A stretch of DNA of 64,000 nt from Acidovorax sp. Leaf191 (GCF_001424425.1 NZ_LMPT01000024.1:64289-128288); one strand, 5' to 3'. Positions 50,532 to 59,552 are shown, counted from the first letter of the stretch. Notes: generated by a model not told the origin, from the sequence alone. Program-made: numbers and translations.

Positions 50532-51842
50532 ATGCCCGGCTACTCCGACCCCGGCTTCGACACGCTTGCGCTGCACGCTGGCGCCACGCCCGACCCCGCC
50601 ACCGGCGCACGCGCCGTGCCCATCCACCTGACCACGTCGTTCGTGTTCGAGTCGAGCGACCACGCGGCCTCGCTCTTCAACCTGGAGCGGCCCGGCCACG
50701 TCTACAGCCGCATCAGCAACCCCACCAATGCGGTGCTCGAGCAGCGCGTCTCGGCCCTGGAAGGCGGCGTGGGGGCGATTGCCACCGCCAGCGGGCAGGC
50801 GGCGTTGCACCTGGCCATCTGCACGCTGATGGGTGCGGGCAGCCACATCGTGGCCAGCACGGCGCTGTACGGTGGGTCGCAGAACCTGCTGCACTACACG
50901 CTGTCGCGCTTCGGCATCGACACCACCTTCGTCAAGCCCGGCGACATCGACGGCTGGCGCGCCGCCGTGCGGCCCAACACCAAGCTCTTCTTCGGCGAGA
51001 CGGTGGGCAACCCGGGCCTCGATGTGCTGGACATCCCCACCATCAGCGCGATCGCGCACGAGGCGGGCGTGCCGCTGCTGGTGGACTCGACCCTCACCTC
51101 GCCCTGGCTCATGAAGCCGCTGGAGCTGGGCGCCGACCTGGTCTACCACTCGGCCACCAAATTCCTGTCGGGCCACGGCACGGTGGTGGGCGGCATCGTG
51201 GTCGATGGCGGCAGCTTCGACTGGGACGGCCCGCGCTCGGCGGGCAAGTTCGCCGAACTCACCGCGCCCTACGCGGGCTTTCACAACATGGTGTTCAGCG
51301 AGGAAAGCTCGGTGGGCGCGTTCCTGCTGCGCGCGCGGCGCGAGGGGCTGCGCGACTTCGGAGCGTGCATGAGCCCGCACACCGCCTGGCTCATCCTGCA
51401 GGGCATCGAGACCCTGCCGCTGCGCATGGAGCGGCACATGCGCAATACCGCGCGCGTGGTCGAGTTCCTGGCTGGCCAACCCTTCGTCTCGCGCGTGGGC
51501 CACCCCATGCTGGAGTCGCATGCAAGCCACGCCCTGGCGCAAAAGCTGCTGCCGCGAGGCGCGGGCTCGGTGTTCAGCTTCGACCTCAAGGGCAACCGCG
51601 AGCAGGGCAAGAAGTTCATCGAGACGCTCAAGGTCTTCAGCCATCTGGCCAACGTGGGCGACTGCCGCAGCCTGGTGATCCACCCGGCCAGCACCACGCA
51701 CTTCCGGATGAGCGACGAGGCGCTGGTGAACGCCGGCATCACGCAGGGCACGATCCGCCTGTCCATCGGCCTCGAAGATGCCGACGACCTGATCGACGAT
51801 TTGAAGCGCGCGCTCAAGGCCGCAGAAAAAGCGGGGGCCTGA
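50532..51842 (+). CDS. metY: O-acetylhomoserine aminocarboxypropyltransferase (sulfhydrylase)
   Basis: PLP enzyme that forms homocysteine directly from O-acetylhomoserine and sulfide. 436 residues, the MetY length rather than the shorter MetB/MetZ. DPGFDTLALHAGATPDPATG opens the protein, YSRISNPTNAVLEQRVSALE follows, and the PLP Lys is in YHSATKFLSGHGTVVGG near residue 209. O-succinylhomoserine cannot be excluded as substrate. It is followed after 5 bp by an alpha/beta hydrolase gene, so the two form an operon. I see no SAM riboswitch in the 154-bp upstream region. Confidence 0.9.
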   Translation: MPGYSDPGFDTLALHAGATPDPATGARAVPIHLTTSFVFESSDHAASLFNLERPGHVYSRISNPTNAVLEQRVSALEGGVGAIATASGQAALHLAICTLMGAGSHIVASTALYGGSQNLLHYTLSRFGIDTTFVKPGDIDGWRAAVRPNTKLFFGETVGNPGLDVLDIPTISAIAHEAGVPLLVDSTLTSPWLMKPLELGADLVYHSATKFLSGHGTVVGGIVVDGGSFDWDGPRSAGKFAELTAPYAGFHNMVFSEESSVGAFLLRARREGLRDFGACMSPHTAWLILQGIETLPLRMERHMRNTARVVEFLAGQPFVSRVGHPMLESHASHALAQKLLPRGAGSVFSFDLKGNREQGKKFIETLKVFSHLANVGDCRSLVIHPASTTHFRMSDEALVNAGITQGTIRLSIGLEDADDLIDDLKRALKAAEKAGA

Positions 51843-51847
51843 ACACC

Positions 51848-52657
51848 ATGCAGATCCAAGTCAACGGCAGCACCACCTACTGCTACACCGGCGGCAAACC
51901 CTTCGACGCCGCCAAGCCCACCGTGGTGTTCATCCACGGCGTGTTGAACGACCACAGCGTGTGGGCCCTGCAAAGCCGCTACATGGCCCACCATGGCTGG
52001 AACGTGCTGGCGGTGGACCTGCCCGGCCACTGCCGCAGCGCCGGCGAGGCGCCGGCCAGCGTGGAGGCCGGCGCGGACTTCATCGCCGCCCTGCTCGATG
52101 CGGCGGGCCTGCAGCGCGCGGCGCTGGTGGGCCACAGCTTCGGCTCGCTGATCGCGCTGGAGGCCGCAGCCCGCCTGGGCACGCGCGTGAGCCACCTGGT
52201 GCTGGTGGGCACGGCCTACCCGATGAAGGTGTCGCCCGCGCTGATCGACGCCGCGCTGAACGAACCCGAGAAGGCGCTGCGCATGGTCAACGTGTTCTCG
52301 CGCAGCACGCTGGCGCCGCCGTCGGGCGCGGGCTTCTGGGTCTACAACGCGGGCATGGCGCTGGGCCGCAAGGTGCTGCGCAGCAACACTGCCGTCAACG
52401 TGTTCCACCGCGGCTTCGTGGCGTGTGACAGCTATGCCAACGGCGAGCAGGCCATTGCGGCCGTGCAGTGCCCGGTGCTGTTCGCCCTGGGCGCGCAGGA
52501 CCAGATGACCGCGCCCAAGGCCGCCCAGGGCCTGGTGGCCGCCGCGCGCGCCGCCGGCAAGGCGGTGCAGACCACCAGCCTGCCCGTGGGCCACAACCAG
52601 ATGAGCGAGGCGCCCGACGAGACGCTGATGGCGATCCGCGACTTTCTCGTGAAGTAG
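51848..52657 (+). CDS. Alpha/beta hydrolase co-transcribed with metY
   Basis: 269-residue cytosolic hydrolase. The oxyanion segment is VVFIHGVLNDHSVW, the nucleophile is in LVGHSFGSLIALE near residue 96, the acid in FALGAQDQMTAP and the catalytic His in LPVGHNQMSEAP. It starts 5 bp after metY. It could act as an esterase or thioesterase; no acyltransferase motif for homoserine (as in MetX) is obvious, so I do not call it MetX. It ends 3 bp from the convergent DUF418 gene. Confidence 0.85.
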   Translation: MQIQVNGSTTYCYTGGKPFDAAKPTVVFIHGVLNDHSVWALQSRYMAHHGWNVLAVDLPGHCRSAGEAPASVEAGADFIAALLDAAGLQRAALVGHSFGSLIALEAAARLGTRVSHLVLVGTAYPMKVSPALIDAALNEPEKALRMVNVFSRSTLAPPSGAGFWVYNAGMALGRKVLRSNTAVNVFHRGFVACDSYANGEQAIAAVQCPVLFALGAQDQMTAPKAAQGLVAAARAAGKAVQTTSLPVGHNQMSEAPDETLMAIRDFLVK

Positions 52658-52660
52658 CCG

Positions 52661-53980
52661 TCACGGCCCCTGCGGGCCCTCACGCCGCCACGCGGGCCTG
52701 CGCAGCAGGGTGACTGCGCGCAGGCCCCACTCCACCGGCCCGTAGGCGTGCCCGGCCATCCAGCGGCGACTGATGGCCAGCTGCGCCGCGTACAGCGCCA
52801 CGCAGCCCAGCAGCACCACCAGCGGCGACACCCGCCCCACCAGCGCGAGGCCATAGGCTGTGAACACCACGGCGCCCACCACCGACTGCAGCAGGTAGTT
52901 CGACAGCGCCATGCGGCCGGCGGGCGCCAGGGCTGCGCCCAGCCGCCGGCCCAGAGGCCCGCGCTGCAGCGCCCACAGCAGCGCAGCCGCATAGCCCAGG
53001 CTGAGGAAAGGCGAGGTGGCCAGATCGACCGCGAGCGCAGCGGCCGACACATGGTCGCTCTGGCGGGTGCCGCTGCCTTGTCCCCAGGCATACACGAAAG
53101 CCCCCGCCAACCCGATGGGCAAACAGCACACCATCCAGCGCACAAGCCGCGCAGGCTGCTGCGCCACGGCGGCCAGATACCCCGAGCGCCGCGCCGCCAG
53201 CCCCAGCAAAAACATCGCCAGCGCGCACGGCCCCTGCACGAACACCAGCACGAACCACACGCCGTCGGCCATGTCGCGCCCCCGCTGAGCCATGGCGTCC
53301 AGCGCGCTGGCACGGTAGGCATCGGCCGCCAGTTGCGCCTTGGCCTGCAGCTCTGCCAGCGGCACCTCTGCCATGGGCGCCTGCGCAAAGCCCCAGGCGA
53401 TCAACCCCCAGCTCGCCGACACCAGCGCGAGCAGCGCCAAGGCGAGCGCCACCGCCGTGCCCGGCCGCAGCTTGTGCAGCGCCAGCAGCATCAAACCCAG
53501 CACGGCATACGTCACCAGGATGTCGCCCGCATAGAGCAGCCACGCATGCGCCACGCCCAGCAGCCCAAGGCCCAGCAGGCGGCGCAGCATGCGCGGCCCG
53601 AACGCGGCGCCGCTGCGCTCCGCCGACTCCATCTGCAGCGCAAAGCTGTAGCCGAACAGCAGCGAGAACAACAGGTAGAACTTGGTCTCGAAGAAGAAGC
53701 TCACCAGCCAGCGCGTGACGTGGTCCACAGGCCGGGAGAACGCGGGCTCGAACACGCCCAGGCCAAAGTAGGTGGACGCGAAGCTGCCCGAGTTGACGAT
53801 GAGGATGCCCAGGAGCGCAAAGCCGCGCAGCGCGTCGATGGCGTGCTCGCGGTGGGGGCCGTGGTCCACAGAGATGCGGGGGGCAGGGCTGGGTTGGACG
53901 GTGCTGCCAGCGTCTTGGGATGCGAAGGCACTGGCAGGCGGATGGGAAGGCACGGAGTCGGCGGGCAAGCTGTTGGTCAT
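52661..53980 (-). CDS. DUF418 (YeiB-family) membrane protein
   Basis: 439-residue inner-membrane protein with about ten hydrophobic segments. EHAIDALRGFALLGILIVN near residue 48 is the hallmark of the family, and the C-terminal DUF418 part contains PAGRMALSNYLLQSVV and YGPVEWGLRAVTLLR. The function of the family is not settled; transport or acyl transfer have been suggested. The first 40 residues are a Pro/Ser-rich tail. The start MTNSLPADSVP is the first credible one. Confidence 0.85.
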   Translation of the reverse strand: MTNSLPADSVPSHPPASAFASQDAGSTVQPSPAPRISVDHGPHREHAIDALRGFALLGILIVNSGSFASTYFGLGVFEPAFSRPVDHVTRWLVSFFFETKFYLLFSLLFGYSFALQMESAERSGAAFGPRMLRRLLGLGLLGVAHAWLLYAGDILVTYAVLGLMLLALHKLRPGTAVALALALLALVSASWGLIAWGFAQAPMAEVPLAELQAKAQLAADAYRASALDAMAQRGRDMADGVWFVLVFVQGPCALAMFLLGLAARRSGYLAAVAQQPARLVRWMVCCLPIGLAGAFVYAWGQGSGTRQSDHVSAAALAVDLATSPFLSLGYAAALLWALQRGPLGRRLGAALAPAGRMALSNYLLQSVVGAVVFTAYGLALVGRVSPLVVLLGCVALYAAQLAISRRWMAGHAYGPVEWGLRAVTLLRRPAWRREGPQGP

Positions 53981-54194
53981 CGGGCGGCATTCAAGACATT
54001 CGCTCCAAACCTGGAAGTGGTGTTGTTGTGGACGGACAGCGTGGGACCGGCCAGCCAGCGCTTGATCGCGGCCCTGCCCGCGTCTCCAAGGCGGCACCCG
54101 CCGGCGGGCGCGCAGGCGTATAAAGCGCACAGAGCCTGCAGCGATTGCGCAAGAGCGTCGGTGACAGGCCGTGGACCACCACCAGGAGACAACC

Positions 54195-54584
54195 ATGCAT
54201 GTCAGCGCCCCCACACCTACGCCTGAAGCTACGCCTGAAGCCACGCCGGCACCCACGCCCGCCCCCGCGGCCGGCACCGACCCGCGCAGCATCAAGAGCT
54301 TTGCGCAGTTCTACCCCTTCTACCTCAGCGAGCACAGCAACCGCACCTGCCGGCGCCTGCACTTCGTGGGCTCCACGCTCAGCCTGGCGTTTCTGGCCGC
54401 GCTGGTGGTCACAGGCCAGCCCCAGTACCTGCTGTACGGCCTGCTGTGCGGCTACGGGTTTGCGTGGATCGGGCATTTTGGTTTCGAGAAGAACAAGCCC
54501 GCCAGCTTCAAGCGGCCGCTCTACAGCTTCATGGGCGACTGGGTGATGTACAAGGACATCTGGACGGGCAAGGTGCCATTGTGA
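54195..54584 (+). CDS. DUF962 (Mpo1-like) small membrane protein
   Basis: 129-residue protein. The first 35 residues are a Pro/Ala/Thr repeat (TPEATPEATPAP), then the DUF962 domain: SFAQFYPFYLSEHSNRTCRR and two hydrophobic segments, ending FGFEKNKPASFKRPLYSFMG. The family includes yeast Mpo1, a dioxygenase of 2-hydroxy fatty acids; the His residues expected for iron are present (EHSN, RLHF, GHFG). AGGAGA is a strong ribosome-binding site. It ends convergent with the YihY gene across a dispersed element. Confidence 0.82.
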   Translation: MHVSAPTPTPEATPEATPAPTPAPAAGTDPRSIKSFAQFYPFYLSEHSNRTCRRLHFVGSTLSLAFLAALVVTGQPQYLLYGLLCGYGFAWIGHFGFEKNKPASFKRPLYSFMGDWVMYKDIWTGKVPL

Positions 54585-54587
54585 AGC

Positions 54588-54647
54588 ATCAAAACAGCCC
54601 CTGCCGCTCGTCCATAGAGCGTCACCAGCTATTTATTTGATAGCAAA
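54588..54647 (-). repeat. Dispersed palindromic element, copy 5
   Basis: On the minus strand TTTGCTATCAAATAAATAGC opens it and GAGCGGCAGGGGCTGTTTTG closes it. The last codons of the YihY gene (ending Ala-Ile-Lys) and its TAA stop are part of the element. It lies between convergent genes, in a position suited to termination. Confidence 0.7.
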
Positions 54648-55952
54648 CGACTGAAAAGGACGTGGCGCCGGCGCGGTCAGCGCTGCCACCACCGCATCGG
54701 CCGCTGCATCCCCCAGCACGTCTGCCATGCGCATCCGGTCCAGCCCCGAGCGCTCCCACAATGGCGCCAGACTCGGCGCGCGCTCGATCAGCAGCCTTTC
54801 GGCCAAGGGGGCCAGCAGGGTGTGGGCGGGGTCGGCCAGCAGCACCCAGCGCGGCTCGGGCACGTCCGACGCGCTCACGGCGGCCTCGGTCAGCTCGCCC
54901 ACCCAGTCCAGCGCGGTCAGCGCCTCCAGCACGGGCTCGAGCTGCAGCACGTCCACCCGCAGCAGCTGCGCCAGCTGGCTCGGCCGCAGGCCCTTGATCG
55001 GCTGGCTGCGCGCGCGGTGCAGCTCCTGCAGCACCTCGATGGCCAGCTGAAAATTCCACCCCGCCACCGTGGCCCGCCGCGCCACGCCGGCCAGAAGGCT
55101 GGGCAGGTAGGCCGTCACCACCGCCCCCAGCAGCACGATGACCCAGGCCACGTAGATCCACACCAGCAAGATGGGCAGCGTGGCAAATGCGCCGTACACC
55201 ACCGAGTACGTCGGTACGCTGCCCAGGTACAGCGCCAGCACCTTTTTGGCGAGCTCGATGCACACCGACACGAAGAAGCCGCCCGTCCACGCGTGCCGCC
55301 ACTTCACCGGCGTGTTGGGCACATAGTGGTACAGCGACGCCATGCCGCCTGCCAGCACCACGAACTGGATGGAGTCGAACAGCAGCTGCACCCCGTCCGG
55401 CAGGCGCCGCACCAGCCCGCCAGAGGCCGACATCACATACGACGTGACCGCCAGGCTCGCGCCCATCAGCAGCGGGCCCAGCGTGATGGCCGCCCAGTAG
55501 ATCAGCACCCGCTGGCCCAGCGGCCGCAGCCGCTGCACCCGCCAGATGTCGTTGAGCGTGCGGTCGATGGTGAGGATCAGCGCCAGCGCCGTGGCCAGCA
55601 GGATCGAGAAACCCGCCACCCCCAGCCCGCTGGCCTTGGCGGCGAACTGGTTCAGGTAGCCCAGCACTTGGCGCGAGATGCTGTCGGGCACCAGGCTCGT
55701 GACCAGCCAGCCCTGCAGCGCGTCCTGCAGCTTGCCGAAGATGGGGAACGCGGTGAACACCGCCAGCGCCACGGTGAAGAACGGCACCAGCGCCAAAATG
55801 GTGGTGAAGGTCAGGCTGCTGGCGGTCAGGCCCAGGTGGTCTTCGCGGAACCGCTCGCGCAGGGTCTGCGCGGTGGTCCGCCAGGGAAAGTGCGACAGCT
55901 CGGTCATCAGCGCTTCGGTGCGCGACGCTACTGCCTGTAAGGAAAAGGGCAT
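54633..55952 (-). CDS. YihY/BN-family inner-membrane protein
   Basis: 439-residue protein. Six membrane segments lie within about residues 40-290, with the family pattern DHLGLTASSLTFTTILALVP, then NDIWRV, GSVPTYSVVYGAFATLPILL and VIVLLGAVVTAYLP. The C-terminal 150 residues are a cytosolic winged-helix-like region. The family was once called ribonuclease BN, but that activity belongs to another protein, so no nuclease role is claimed. The start MPFSLQAVASR is chosen. Its end is built from the dispersed element. Confidence 0.87.
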   Translation of the reverse strand: MPFSLQAVASRTEALMTELSHFPWRTTAQTLRERFREDHLGLTASSLTFTTILALVPFFTVALAVFTAFPIFGKLQDALQGWLVTSLVPDSISRQVLGYLNQFAAKASGLGVAGFSILLATALALILTIDRTLNDIWRVQRLRPLGQRVLIYWAAITLGPLLMGASLAVTSYVMSASGGLVRRLPDGVQLLFDSIQFVVLAGGMASLYHYVPNTPVKWRHAWTGGFFVSVCIELAKKVLALYLGSVPTYSVVYGAFATLPILLVWIYVAWVIVLLGAVVTAYLPSLLAGVARRATVAGWNFQLAIEVLQELHRARSQPIKGLRPSQLAQLLRVDVLQLEPVLEALTALDWVGELTEAAVSASDVPEPRWVLLADPAHTLLAPLAERLLIERAPSLAPLWERSGLDRMRMADVLGDAAADAVVAALTAPAPRPFQSFAIK

Positions 55953-55973
55953 GGCCGATATGATGCCACCCCA

Positions 55974-56426
55974 ATGACCCCCTCCCCCGCTAACCCCTCT
56001 ACCCCCGCCGATCCCGCCGCTCCTGCCGCCGCTCCCGTGCCCGCGCCTCCCGCCGACAACGCCGTGGCCGCCACGCGCTGGGTGGCCACCGGCTGCCTGC
56101 TGGGGCTGATCGCGCTGTGCCTGGCCTGGGAGCTGGTGCTGGCACCGCTGCGCCCCGGCGGCTCGTGGCTGGCGCTCAAGGCGCTGCCGCTGTGCATCCC
56201 GCTCGCCGGCGTGCTCAAGAACCGCATGTACACCTACCGCTGGGTCAGCCTGGTGATCTGGCTGTACTTCACCGAAGGCGTGGTGCGCGGCTGGAGCGAC
56301 AAGCCACCGTCGCAGTGGCTCGCCTGGGCCGAGGTGGCGCTGTGCCTGGTGTTGTTCACCGCCTGCACACTGCACGTGCGGCTGCGTCAGCGCAATGCAA
56401 AGGCCGCTGCGGCAGCCGCCGCCTGA
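55974..56426 (+). CDS. DUF2069 small membrane protein
   Basis: 150-residue protein with a Pro/Ala-rich start (about 1-30) and four hydrophobic segments. LKALPLCIPLAGVLKNRMYT and YRWVSLVIWLYFTEGVVRGW fit the DUF2069 family as I know it. Function unknown. It diverges from the YihY gene by 21 bp and lies 46 bp before the FAD oxidoreductase gene. Confidence 0.8.
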   Translation: MTPSPANPSTPADPAAPAAAPVPAPPADNAVAATRWVATGCLLGLIALCLAWELVLAPLRPGGSWLALKALPLCIPLAGVLKNRMYTYRWVSLVIWLYFTEGVVRGWSDKPPSQWLAWAEVALCLVLFTACTLHVRLRQRNAKAAAAAAA

Positions 56427-56472
56427 CCCCGCGAGCGGCCCTCCTGTTCCTGATTCTTGAAGAAGCTCTGCC

Positions 56473-57891
56473 ATGACCACGTTACTTGACACCCTGCGCG
56501 CCATCGTCGGCCCCGCCCATGTGATCACCGAAGGCGACCTCACCGCCTGGGAGCAGGACTGGCGCCGCCGTGTGCGCGGCAAGGCCCTGGCCGTGGTGCG
56601 CCCCGCCAGCACGCCCGAAGTGGCCGCCGTGGTCCAGGCCTGCGCCGCCAGCGGCACGGCAATCGTCCCGCAGGGCGGCAACACCGGCCTGGCCGTGGGC
56701 TCCACGCCCGACGGTTCGGGCACGCAGATCGTGCTGAGCCTCACCCGCATGAACGCGGTGCGCAGCGTGGACACCGACAACCTCACCATGACGGTGGAGG
56801 CTGGCTGCATCCTGCAGAACCTGCAGGACGTGGCCGAGAAGGCGGGCGTGCTGTTCCCGCTGTCGCTCGCGGCCGAGGGCAGCTGCACCATCGGCGGCAA
56901 CCTGGGCACCAATGCCGGCGGCACGCAGGTGGTGCGCTACGGCAACGCCCGCGAGCTGTGCCTGGGCCTGGAAGTCGTCACCCCGCAGGGCGAGGTGTGG
57001 GACGGCCTCAAGGGCCTGCGCAAGGACAACACCGGCTACGACCTGCGCGACCTGTTCATCGGCAGCGAAGGCACGCTGGGCATCATCACCGCCGCCACGC
57101 TCAAGCTGTACCCCGCACCCGCCGCACGCCTTACCGCCTGGGCTGCCGTGCCGTCGATGGAGCACGCGGTCGAGCTGCTGGGCCTGGCACACAAGCAGCT
57201 GGGTGCGGGCCTGACCGGCTTCGAGGTGATGGGCCAGTTCGCGCTCAGCCTGGTGGGCAAGCACATGCCGCAGCTGCGCGTGCCCTTCCTCGGGGACGAG
57301 AACGCACCCTGGTGCGTGCTGCTCGAAAACTCCGACAGCGAATCCGAAGAACACGCGCGCGGCCGCTTCGAATCGCTGCTGGAAACCGCGTTCGAAGCAG
57401 GCTGCGTGGCAGACGCCGTGGTGGCCGAGAACCTCACGCAGGCGAACCAGCTCTGGCACATCCGCGAGAACATTCCGCTCGCCCAGGCCGAAGAGGGCCT
57501 GAACATCAAGCACGACATCTCGGTGCAGATCTCGCGCATCCCCGCGTTCGTGGCGCACACCGACGCGGTGCTGCAGCGCGAGATCCCGGGCGTGCGCCTG
57601 GTCAACTTCGGCCACCTGGGCGACGGCAACCTGCACTACAACGTGCAGGCCCCGGCCGAGGGCGACACCAAGGCCTTCCTGCGCGACCACGAGGCGCAGG
57701 TGAACCACCTGGTCTACGAAGCCGTGGCGGAGTTCGGCGGCTCGTTCTCGGCCGAGCACGGCATCGGCGAACTCAAGGCCGACAAGCTGGCCAAGTACCA
57801 GTCGCCGGTGGCGCTGGGCATGATGCGCGCCATCAAGACGGCGCTGGACCCGCAGGGGATCATGAACCCGGGGCGGGTGCTACAGGCATAG
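56473..57891 (+). CDS. FAD-linked D-2-hydroxyacid dehydrogenase (GlcD family)
   Basis: 472-residue flavoprotein. The FAD-binding domain (about 35-215) shows VPQGGNTGLAVGSTP and EGSCTIGGNLGTNAGGTQVV. The C-terminal domain holds VNFGHLGDGNLHYNVQ, with metal- and substrate-binding His residues, and SAEHGIGELKADKL. The family oxidises D-lactate, D-2-hydroxyglutarate or glycolate; the complete metal motif favours D-2-hydroxyglutarate or D-lactate, but the exact substrate cannot be read. It is probably cytosolic and linked to the electron-transfer chain. Confidence 0.9.
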   Translation: MTTLLDTLRAIVGPAHVITEGDLTAWEQDWRRRVRGKALAVVRPASTPEVAAVVQACAASGTAIVPQGGNTGLAVGSTPDGSGTQIVLSLTRMNAVRSVDTDNLTMTVEAGCILQNLQDVAEKAGVLFPLSLAAEGSCTIGGNLGTNAGGTQVVRYGNARELCLGLEVVTPQGEVWDGLKGLRKDNTGYDLRDLFIGSEGTLGIITAATLKLYPAPAARLTAWAAVPSMEHAVELLGLAHKQLGAGLTGFEVMGQFALSLVGKHMPQLRVPFLGDENAPWCVLLENSDSESEEHARGRFESLLETAFEAGCVADAVVAENLTQANQLWHIRENIPLAQAEEGLNIKHDISVQISRIPAFVAHTDAVLQREIPGVRLVNFGHLGDGNLHYNVQAPAEGDTKAFLRDHEAQVNHLVYEAVAEFGGSFSAEHGIGELKADKLAKYQSPVALGMMRAIKTALDPQGIMNPGRVLQA

Positions 57892-57985
57892 AAAGCGAAA
57901 CGAGGGCGCGCGTAGTGCGCTCCCACTGCGCAGGCGGAACCTCTCGCACCGCCTACTGGCTTGCAGTGCACGACACCTGTGGCAC

Positions 57986-58624
57986 TCAACCCCCTGCCTT
58001 GCTTGTGCAATCGGCTGGCGAAATCTGGATGCGTGCTATCTGTATACCATCAGAGCCGCTGTAGATGTGTTCCATTTTCACGTCATGTTCACGAAAGATG
58101 CGCATCTCCGGAGCACTGCAAAAATCTTCCAGATGGTGGGGACGGAGTAACTTCGCGACTCTGTCGGGGTCCAGCCCTGGCGATTTAATATTCATCAAAG
58201 TATAAAAATAGTAAACAAGCTTACCAGGTTTTGTGACATTTCTATCCAAACGGATTTCTGGATCAAGCATTCTTGGCAAGGTTTTGCTATTTTTCTCCGC
58301 GCTTTCCGCTAACTGCTTGTCGATTTCCGCCGTCGTCGCTATCTTCTCTCCAGAGGGCCGAACATCGCCCGCAGACGGCACCTTCAAGAGATTCGCAATG
58401 CTTTTGAAACCCAGCAGAATAATAAGCAACACCACGACAATACTGTAACCGAAAGCAATTTTCCAGCGAGCCACCTGCTTTCTTCCTCCACCTGTCAGCC
58501 AACCAATGCAAAACGCAGGAACAAAAAGAATGAAAATCAAAGTACCGACGATTTCTACTCGGATGGCATGAAATGAGCCAAGCCAAAGCAGGAAAATCGC
58601 AAAAAAACAAACCAGCACAAACAA
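57986..58624 (-). CDS. Orphan membrane-anchored protein in an AT-rich islet, possible frameshift
   Basis: 212-residue protein. Two or three hydrophobic segments lie in the first 80 residues (for example ILFVPAFCIGWLTG and YSIVVVLLIILLGF), then a soluble C-terminal domain with LPRMLDPEIRLDRNVTKPGK, YYFYTLMNIK, CSAPEMRIFREHDV and IARIQISPADC. This spacing recalls a widespread family of small anchored proteins of unknown function. The start is TTG with AGGGTGA upstream. An ATG at 58658 in another frame runs into the same hydrophobic sequence and would join it by a one-base slip in T7 (58601-58607). Codon use and base composition differ from all neighbours, suggesting transfer. Confidence 0.65.
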   Translation of the reverse strand: MFVLVCFFAIFLLWLGSFHAIRVEIVGTLIFILFVPAFCIGWLTGGGRKQVARWKIAFGYSIVVVLLIILLGFKSIANLLKVPSAGDVRPSGEKIATTAEIDKQLAESAEKNSKTLPRMLDPEIRLDRNVTKPGKLVYYFYTLMNIKSPGLDPDRVAKLLRPHHLEDFCSAPEMRIFREHDVKMEHIYSGSDGIQIARIQISPADCTSKAGG

Positions 58625-58966
58625 AAGTCACCCTATAGGAAACAGGAATTACAATCATATTCTTTATAATTTATATCAATACACAACCAACGAAATATTA
58701 TTGAAATAATTTCATCCCTCAGGCCGCTGAGCTATCTACATAGACGGCCTCGCGCATAATACACCACCCCAACAAATCAGTTGATTGCACTCCCTGCGGA
58801 GCGGCCTATAAAATTAGCTTATTGAAAACCAATCCAGAAGATGCTTAATCGCGGTAGCGCTGCTCCAAACTAGCCAGCCAGCGATTCCTGCTGATCAATT
58901 GCTCAAGCCTTGCTACCCCGCCCCCGAATCTCGAATACACAATTGCCGGACCTTACACAGACAGAC
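58625..58966. other. AT-rich intergenic region
   Basis: 342 bp, visibly AT-rich in its left half. TATAAT-like boxes lie near 58660-58675 and TAAAAT near 58810, which could be promoters for the orphan gene leftward or the GNAT gene rightward. Otherwise nothing recognised. Confidence 0.5.
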
Positions 58967-59443
58967 ATGCAGGCTATGACTTCCGCTGTTTCCGTGCGGC
59001 CCGTCCAGCCCACCGACTACGCCGCCTGGCGCCCGCTCTGGGACGGCTACAACGGGTTCTACGGCCGCTTTGGCGCCTCCGCGCTGCCTGAGCACATCAC
59101 CCAGACCACATGGCAGCGGTTTCATGACGAGTCGGAGCCGATGTGGTGCTTGGTGGCACAGGACGACGCCAGCGGCGAGCTGCTGGGCCTGGCGCACTGC
59201 GTGTTTCACCGCAGCATGACCCGCATCGAGCCCGTGTGCTACCTGAGCGACCTGTTCACCCGCGAGGCCGCGCGGGGCCGGGGCGTGGGGCGGGCGCTCA
59301 TCGACGCGGTGTACGCCGCAGCGCGGGCCGCCAGGTCGTCGCGCGTGTATTGGCAGACGCACGAGACCAATGCGGCCGGGCGCATGCTGTACGACAAGAT
59401 GGCCAAGCACCACGGCTTCATCGTGTATGCGCAGGAGCTGTGA
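58967..59443 (+). CDS. GNAT family N-acetyltransferase
   Basis: 158-residue acetyltransferase. VRPVQPTDYAAWRPLWDGYN opens the fold, YLSDLFTREAARGRGVGRAL carries the acetyl-CoA pyrophosphate loop RGRGVGRA, and VYWQTHETNAAGRMLYDKMA closes it. The substrate may be an amine or amino acid but is unknown. The start MQAMTSAVSVRPV is taken; the second Met three codons later is equally good. Confidence 0.85.
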   Translation: MQAMTSAVSVRPVQPTDYAAWRPLWDGYNGFYGRFGASALPEHITQTTWQRFHDESEPMWCLVAQDDASGELLGLAHCVFHRSMTRIEPVCYLSDLFTREAARGRGVGRALIDAVYAAARAARSSRVYWQTHETNAAGRMLYDKMAKHHGFIVYAQEL

Positions 59444-59477
59444 CCGGCAGACCGCAGCCGTTTCAAGCAGGCGGGAA

Positions 59478-59535
59478 TTGCTATTGAATTAATAGCTGCT
59501 AGCGCTTTCTCACCCAGCGGCAGGGCCACTTTTCT
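59478..59535 (+). repeat. Dispersed palindromic element, copy 6
   Basis: TTGCTATTGAATTAATAGCT opens it, GCTAGCGCTT follows, and CAGCGGCAGGGCCACTTTTC closes it. It lies between the convergent GNAT and PfkB-kinase genes. Confidence 0.7.
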
Positions 59536-59552
59536 TTAGAAATCGCCGCGCG

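Noticed and set aside
54633-55952. Annotation as ribonuclease BN
   Set aside because: The YihY family carried that name by mistake; no nuclease residues are present.
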